A stretch of DNA of 64,000 nucleotides from Oscillospiraceae bacterium. Lineage in GTDB: Bacteria; Bacillota; Clostridia; Oscillospirales; CAG-272. Below the pieces are notes generated by a model that had not been told where the DNA came from, searched no databases, and saw only the letters and a program-made list of their open reading frames with translations. The stretch is taken from positions 1-64,000 of the forward strand of contig SVTR01000016.1 in assembly GCA_015063685.1 (NCBI GenBank), written 5' to 3'. The position numbers and the translations under genes were made by a program. Below, piece by piece: positions 59,623 to 64,000 of the stretch; within the stretch, counting starts at the first letter, position 1, and each line of letters starts with the position of its first letter.

Positions 59623-61020
59623 TCAACGCTCCGTCTTTTGATGAAGCTTGCATCCGTCCAGCAGCTGATGTCTCAGCCAAGGACTTTTCATGGTATAATC
59701 CTCCACGGCGTCCAGCTCGGCCACCAGATCTCGACGGAGGCCAGCTAACAGATCGGCGTAAGCGGGATCTCCCACCAGATTGTGAAGCTCTCCGGGATCG
59801 TTTTTCATGTCGTACAGCTCGTCCACGTCACAGGGATTCCAGACGTACTTGTAGGTGTCATTCCGAATCATGCGCTGGGTAAACAGGCCAAATTGCTGAC
59901 CGTTGTAGGTGGTCAGCGCATATTTTCGGATGCTGTCCTGCCTTTCTCCCGAAAGATATGGCATGAGGCTGATACCGTCAAGATCTTCGGGAACGGGAAG
60001 TCCTGCCAGCTCCAGCAGAGTGGGCACCAGATCCAACATGTTGGTCACCATAGCGGGATGGCGGACGCCGCCCTTGATCTTTTCAGGGTAACGGATCACC
60101 AGGGGAACGTGTACCACCTCATCGTACATGATGTAGTGCTTGTCCATCATTTTTCTGTCTCCGCACATATCCCCGTGGTCGGCAGTGTAGATGATCACCG
60201 TGCGCTCCATTTGACCGGTGGATTCAAGATGGGCAAGCACCTTGCCGATGGCGTGGTCGATTTGAGAGATGTAACCGTAATAGAGTCGGGCGGTCTCCCT
60301 GAAATCCTCCCAGGTCATGTCGTCGGTGTCCCAGTTCAGCCGCATCTGACGGTGGATATAAGGTTTACCGTCCAGGGAATCCTCAAAGGATTGCCACACG
60401 GGGATATCCTCGGAGGTATACATGGAGGCAAAGGGCTCACAGGGACGGCAGGGGAGATGGGGCTCGGAAAAGTCCATCTTGATGTGCCAGGGATCGCCAC
60501 CGTATTTGTCCATCAGCTCAATGACGCAATCCGCGTTGCGATGGGTGGGGCTATCCTCATAGGGGTAGGGACTGACCTCCCCGAAAAATCCTTTTTTGAA
60601 AGAGAGCTCCGGGTGCTGTTGTCGTTGATAGGCGGTGAGCTCTGTAGAGGGTATATAGTCCTCGTATCCGAAATCCAGAGGCGTGAGGGTGGGACTGACG
60701 TGCCACGAGCCCACGTATCCGTTTCGGTAGCCCACTCCGGCTAGCTCCTTTGACCAGGAATAGGCATCCGCGGGAATGGAGGCTACGGGAATGCCCTGGT
60801 CGTAGTTCCACAGGGCTCCGAACCGCTCAGGGCGCTGACCGCACAAAAGCCCCTGTCTCGCGGGGGCACAGGAGGGCAGGGGGGTATAGCTCTGGTCAAA
60901 GGCTATACCTTCCTCTGCCAGCCTGTCAATGTTCGGGGTCTTTACGGGATAGCGGTGATTGAAGCCGAGGCAATCCCATCGCTGCTGGTCGCAGCAAATG
61001 AACAGGATGTTAGGTCTCAT
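59623..61020 (-). CDS. Sulfatase, Cys-type formylglycine enzyme
   Basis: A 465-aa sulfatase. The signature C-x-P-x-R is Cys51-Ala-Pro-Ala-Arg55 (SCAPARQGLLCG), where Cys51 must be oxidised to formylglycine. Metal ligands are visible in ICCDQQRWDC (Asp11, Gln12) and TADHGDMCGDR. No signal peptide is present, so it acts in the cytoplasm. The start overlaps the maturase stop by 4 bases (ATGA), so enzyme and activator are made together. Probable substrates are sulfated sugars from mucin or diet; a phosphonate- or arylsulfatase activity cannot be excluded. Confidence 0.92.
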   Translation of the reverse strand: MRPNILFICCDQQRWDCLGFNHRYPVKTPNIDRLAEEGIAFDQSYTPLPSCAPARQGLLCGQRPERFGALWNYDQGIPVASIPADAYSWSKELAGVGYRNGYVGSWHVSPTLTPLDFGYEDYIPSTELTAYQRQQHPELSFKKGFFGEVSPYPYEDSPTHRNADCVIELMDKYGGDPWHIKMDFSEPHLPCRPCEPFASMYTSEDIPVWQSFEDSLDGKPYIHRQMRLNWDTDDMTWEDFRETARLYYGYISQIDHAIGKVLAHLESTGQMERTVIIYTADHGDMCGDRKMMDKHYIMYDEVVHVPLVIRYPEKIKGGVRHPAMVTNMLDLVPTLLELAGLPVPEDLDGISLMPYLSGERQDSIRKYALTTYNGQQFGLFTQRMIRNDTYKYVWNPCDVDELYDMKNDPGELHNLVGDPAYADLLAGLRRDLVAELDAVEDYTMKSPWLRHQLLDGCKLHQKTER

Positions 61021-62150
61021 GGGTGACCTCCTTTTGATTTCTGATTCTGCATATAAATCTCTTGGGCGATGGCCTTCAATTGAGGCAGATGCTTTTCAAA
61101 AAAGACTTTGTAGGCCTGACAAAAGCGGTTGAGGGAGGGGCGCCCCTGGATCATAGGCTCCCGTTCCCGCCGACAACCGCCGCGGCACAGCATGGCATAG
61201 CGGCAGGATTTGCAGGGGTCGGAGACGTGACACGAGATTGAGACAAAGCGCCGTGCGACGGCAGATGTCATCATTTCTCCGAAGGTATGCGTTTGGATAC
61301 GGCCCAGGCACCATTCGTCCAATGCGTAAAAATCGCAGGGATACACGCTGCCATCGGCTTCCACCACCGGGGAGCAGGTGCATTGACCGCTCATGGCACA
61401 GCTTTCGGGGGGATGTCCCAGGAGCATGTGGACGTAATTGTCAAAATTTCGGATGCTGACATACTGACCTCTCATAAAATCCTCGTAGTACAGCTCAAAG
61501 GTTCGGCAAAGAAAATCGGTATATTGAGCTTCCGTCAGGGAGAAGTCCTTTTTCTCCCCGCCAAAGGAATCCAAACAAGGGATAAACTGAAGATAACGGT
61601 AGGATTTCAGACTGTCGTAGACCTTTTTCGGCTCCCGTGCCGCCTTGCCGTTGACCACGCACAGGATATTAAAGGCTACACCGTGCCGCTCCAGTATTTG
61701 AGCCGCATGGACGACCGTATCGTAAGTACCATTCCCTTGGACATCTTTTCGCAGACGGTCGTGTATCTCTTTGGTGCCGTCCAGGGAAAGACCCACCAGG
61801 AAGCGGTGAGATGCCAAAAAATCAGCCCATTCGTCATCTATCAGAAGGCCGTTCGTCTGGATGGCATTGTGCACGGGAATGCGGTGGGTATTGTACTTGT
61901 CTTGCAGTGTCAACAGATGTCGGTAAAAATCGAGACCTGCCAGGGTGGGCTCACCGCCTTGAAATATAAAGCTCATGTAGCCTGTGGCGTATGCGAAGGC
62001 CTTTTTGACCGTCTCCTCCAAGACGTCAAGCGTCATCATACCAAGGGATGCTTGCTTGCGGCTTTGAGCAACGTCGTTGTAAAAGCAGTAGGCACAACGC
62101 ATATTGCAAAGAGAGGAGGCGGGCTTGATCATCAGATTGAGAGGGGGCAT
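61017..62150 (-). CDS. Anaerobic sulfatase-maturating enzyme (radical SAM, SPASM)
   Basis: A 377-aa radical-SAM enzyme that converts the active-site Cys of the neighbouring sulfatase to formylglycine without oxygen. The SAM cluster is Cys15-x3-Cys19-x2-Cys22 (CNMRCAYC); FIFQGGEPTLAG follows. The two auxiliary clusters lie in the SPASM region: CAMSGQCTCSPVVEADGSVY with PCDFYALDEWC, then DPCKSCRYAMLCRGGCRRER. The ATG at 62150 follows GGAGG by 5 bases; the longer frame to 62237 adds a hydrophobic stretch without RBS. It is the first gene of a two-gene operon with the sulfatase. Confidence 0.93.
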   Translation of the reverse strand: MPPLNLMIKPASSLCNMRCAYCFYNDVAQSRKQASLGMMTLDVLEETVKKAFAYATGYMSFIFQGGEPTLAGLDFYRHLLTLQDKYNTHRIPVHNAIQTNGLLIDDEWADFLASHRFLVGLSLDGTKEIHDRLRKDVQGNGTYDTVVHAAQILERHGVAFNILCVVNGKAAREPKKVYDSLKSYRYLQFIPCLDSFGGEKKDFSLTEAQYTDFLCRTFELYYEDFMRGQYVSIRNFDNYVHMLLGHPPESCAMSGQCTCSPVVEADGSVYPCDFYALDEWCLGRIQTHTFGEMMTSAVARRFVSISCHVSDPCKSCRYAMLCRGGCRREREPMIQGRPSLNRFCQAYKVFFEKHLPQLKAIAQEIYMQNQKSKGGHP

Positions 62151-62243
62151 AGATTCCTCCGTGGATGTGATACGTCTATTATAACGAAATTTTGACTTAA
62201 ATACAAGAGAAAAATAAAAAAAGAGGAATAATTTCAAAAAGAA

Positions 62244-62290
62244 AGGTCACCGTTGAGGGCTTGGAGAGCAAACCCTGACGGTGACCTTGA
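62244..62290 (-). terminator. Terminator of the 138-aa membrane protein gene
   Basis: AAGGTCACCGT / ACGGTGACCTT with TTTCTTTTTG on the minus strand; the loop also pairs (AGGG/CCCT). Confidence 0.75.
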
Positions 62291-62296
62291 AATTTC

Positions 62297-62713
62297 TTAA
62301 TCCATGTGCTTGTCAATAGTGGAATCGACAAGAGGGATCTTAACGGTGTTCTGCAACAAAGCAAAGATACCCAGCAAAATAAAGACGACGTATCTGACGA
62401 TACCCAGAATATGCTGCAAAAGCGTATCAATTCTGGTGATAACGGTATAGTCAAAGGATTCATCAAAAATATTGATGACAAGATTGACGGTCTGAACGAG
62501 ATCGGGGATTGCGCCCAGGATAGTACTGATCACAGGGAAGAGGAAGGTCAAGATGACCACCTTAACGGCTGTTTTTCTCAGCCAGATATTTTCCTCTCTG
62601 ATGAGCACATAGGCAACCGCGGCAATAGCGATAAAGTAACCGCCGAAAAGTCCCATCAAATAGAGGAGCGCGCCCATGAGACCTACAGAAATACCCAGTT
62701 TTGTTTTTTGCAT
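62297..62713 (-). CDS. Hypothetical membrane protein, 138 aa
   Basis: Four predicted helices (about 8-22, 25-38, 50-70 and 103-123) in a small, mostly hydrophobic protein (LGISVGLMGALLYLMGLFGG at the start). AAGGAGG 7 bases upstream fixes the ATG. A promoter at 62828-62856 leaves a leader of about 110 bases. No family is recognised. Single gene with its own terminator. Confidence 0.7.
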   Translation of the reverse strand: MQKTKLGISVGLMGALLYLMGLFGGYFIAIAAVAYVLIREENIWLRKTAVKVVILTFLFPVISTILGAIPDLVQTVNLVINIFDESFDYTVITRIDTLLQHILGIVRYVVFILLGIFALLQNTVKIPLVDSTIDKHMD

Positions 62714-62827
62714 GATATAGTCCTCCTTTCCGTAAGTATGTAATTATTCTCCGTCGATATCGTACATTGGTCTGATATCGAAAGTAGAGCATAGGAGACC
62801 GTGTGAGATACGGGAGATGATGCTTGT

Positions 62828-62856
62828 ATTCTATCATACTTGTGCACAAATGTCAA
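62828..62856 (-). promoter_or_regulatory. Promoter of the 138-aa membrane protein gene
   Basis: Leftward TTGACA (62851-62856), 17-base spacer, TAGAAT (62828-62833). Confidence 0.7.
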
Positions 62857-63084
62857 CCCCTCAGACAAGCGAGGAAGACCAATTGAATAAAAACAGGGGA
62901 GTGCGTAGATAAATCGAAATTTTTCACCCGTATGAACTTTCCGCTCGCTTTGCTCGCTGGGAGAACCGAAGAAACAATTACCTACATCAAAAAGCGAAGG
63001 AGCACACGAGGTACTCCCTTTTCTATTGCCTTAAACGTGATAAAAGGTCAAAAATCAAGGCAAAAGCGAACAAAAGGTCAACTC
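62857..63084. other. Gene-free AT-rich stretch
   Basis: No supportable coding region, RNA or clear repeat. Composition changes here from the GC-rich block to AT-rich sequence. Confidence 0.6.
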
Positions 63085-63513
63085 CTATTTATTAACGTAA
63101 ACCCGAATATTTTTCGGAAGAATATTTCCTTTAACCAACACCTCGGGAGAAAATAAATTTCCATCTTCATACCGGGATAGAGGGATTGCTGTTGCTTCGT
63201 ACAATTTGACAAACAAATCGGAAGCGGTTTCGTTTATTGGAATATTCATGCCACCATGTTCCGCTCCACCATATTTATACATCATAGCAAAGCTTATATA
63301 ATCCATACTTGCAACCATGCAATCCTTTTCATCCACAGTTACTTCAAGGCATATCGTATCATCAGAGAATATTTTATTGTCAGATGGAGACAACCAACAG
63401 AAAACAACATTTTTCCGGAGTTCAGTAAAAGACTCGTATCTTGAAGTCGCCTTTAGACCGCTCTTCATTATATTGTCAAGATTTGATTTATCTGTGTAAT
63501 GATAAACTATCAT
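63085..63513 (-). CDS. Possible ADP-ribosyltransferase-like protein, 142 aa
   Basis: It begins MIVYHYTDKSNLDNIMKSGL, the H-Y-T plus 'N-L-x-x-I-x-x-x-G-L' pattern seen at the N-terminus of several NAD-using ART-type proteins such as DarT/DUF4433. A later acidic segment ends LEVTVDEKDCMV. This resemblance is weak and I cannot confirm the catalytic Glu. The ATG overlaps the stop of the four-helix-bundle gene by 4 bases (ATGA), so both proteins come from one message. It could be a toxin or a plain enzyme. No signal peptide. Confidence 0.5.
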   Translation of the reverse strand: MIVYHYTDKSNLDNIMKSGLKATSRYESFTELRKNVVFCWLSPSDNKIFSDDTICLEVTVDEKDCMVASMDYISFAMMYKYGGAEHGGMNIPINETASDLFVKLYEATAIPLSRYEDGNLFSPEVLVKGNILPKNIRVYVNK

Positions 63514-63857
63514 TTCGCATTCTCCTTCAAAGTTCTACAACTCGCAATCAACATTCGTCGAATGCGACCACAAAGATTTCTGTAGTTTTTATATGTTTCT
63601 TCATCAATGCTGTTTGTGTTGAATAGTAGCTGTAACCAACCTTCTGTTTCGCTACACTCTTTGAGGGCAATTTCAAATTTTGAAAGCATATCGGCTTTAC
63701 TCTGTCCGTAATTTGCTTCACGGATATTCGCATAAACGCTACTTGAACTTTTGCGAATTTGGAAAAGAGTGTTGGAGGGGGCTTTTATGTTTTGACAAAG
63801 CAGTTCTATATTGGTTGCAAGCTGCTCTGAATAGATCAGCAAGTAGTTTTTGGCCAT
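63510..63857 (-). CDS. Four helix bundle protein (S23/IVP family)
   Basis: A 115-aa all-helical protein. LFQIRKSSSSVYANIREANY and ADMLSKFEIALKECSETEGW, then YKNYRNLCGRIRRMLIASCR match the family named after ORFs in 23S rRNA intervening sequences, and related to Avd of diversity-generating retroelements. Those proteins form positively charged pentamers that bind nucleic acid. No reverse transcriptase or rRNA is in view. AGGGAG precedes the ATG and a promoter lies at 63879-63907. It overlaps the ART-like gene downstream. Confidence 0.85.
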   Translation of the reverse strand: MAKNYLLIYSEQLATNIELLCQNIKAPSNTLFQIRKSSSSVYANIREANYGQSKADMLSKFEIALKECSETEGWLQLLFNTNSIDEETYKNYRNLCGRIRRMLIASCRTLKENAK

Positions 63858-63878
63858 ACAATCACTCCCTTCAAAGGA

Positions 63879-63907
63879 ATTATACTATATTTTACAAAGC
63901 AAGTCAA
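63879..63907 (-). promoter_or_regulatory. Promoter of the four-helix-bundle operon
   Basis: Leftward TTGACT (63902-63907), 17-base spacer, consensus TATAAT (63879-63884), 22 bases upstream of the start codon. Confidence 0.75.
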
Positions 63908-63929
63908 GAGCTTTTCTCATTCTCGCATC

Positions 63930-64000
63930 TCAATCACGCCGAAGGCGTGTATATCATCAAGGCGTAGCCTTGTATATCACCAACACGAAGTGTTGTATAT
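63930..64000. repeat. Array of mini-hairpins joined by TATATCA(T/C)CA
   Basis: CACGCCGAAGGCGTG, AAGGCGTAGCCTTG and ACACGAAGTGTTG, each a small hairpin, are separated by TATATCATCA or TATATCACCA. The array runs out of the window. Hairpin sequences differ while the linker is kept. Confidence 0.75.

Noticed and set aside
63930..64000. CRISPR array
   Set aside because: The constant part is only about 10 bases, the variable parts are self-complementary, and no cas genes are present.

Overview
The window reads as chromosome of an endospore-forming, anaerobic gut member of the Clostridia (Bacillota). Supporting signs are a full-length SpoIIE, a T-box leader on pheST, strong Shine-Dalgarno sites and many perfect TTGACA/TATAAT promoters with 17-bp spacers. 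Diet and host are suggested by a bile salt hydrolase with all catalytic residues, a GH29 alpha-L-fucosidase, a Cys-type sulfatase next to its anaerobic maturase, and a corrinoid methyl-transfer operon. I see no rRNA, tRNA, CRISPR array or intact transposase. Species cannot be named from the sequence alone.

Layout. 1-15.2 kb is visibly AT-richer and looks accessory. It holds a NUDIX hydrolase; an ADP-ribosylglycohydrolase / small protein / SGNH lipoprotein operon; an AraC-SUKH-zinc-ribbon fusion regulator; an ABC ATPase remnant; a CitA/CitB-like two-component pair; a PQ-loop/SGNH pair; a MerR-led operon with a textbook 19-bp-spacer promoter; an XRE regulator; and an ECF sigma factor with a very long C-terminal extension. 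From about 15.4 kb the GC content rises and stays high to about 62 kb.

15.5-27 kb carries the fucosidase, then a leftward corrinoid operon (corrinoid protein, three different URO-D-type methyltransferases, RACo-type activator, DUF2284 protein) split by a 0.55-kb mosaic of repeats, then the T-box-controlled pheST. 27-39 kb carries bile salt hydrolase, PnuC, a 1187-residue lipoprotein, and two half-size ABC exporters with zinc ribbons flanking a DUF1854 protein. 38.7-44.6 kb is a purine salvage and nucleoside import block (Xpt, BMP lipoprotein, double-ATPase, two permeases). 44.7-62 kb holds a SpoIID-like/peptidoglycan-binding cluster with a second repeat mosaic, flavin reductase, RimI, dCMP deaminase, MFS transporter, Gfo/Idh/MocA oxidoreductase, SpoIIE, several lipoproteins, and sulfatase with its maturase. 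The last 2 kb is AT-rich again, with a four-helix-bundle protein overlapping a possible ADP-ribosyltransferase, and ends inside an array of mini-hairpins.

The clearest new structure is a non-coding mobile element of 159-174 bp present three times (20033-20191, 28106-28279, 29097-29257). All copies have the terminal inverted repeat GGGCATCTCTAAA (one base changed in copy 2), two inner hairpins, and a clean 4-bp target duplication (AACA, TTCA, CATA). One copy landed inside another repeat, so the empty site can be rebuilt. Two copies bracket pnuC, one of them exactly between the pnuC promoter and a terminator-containing leader.
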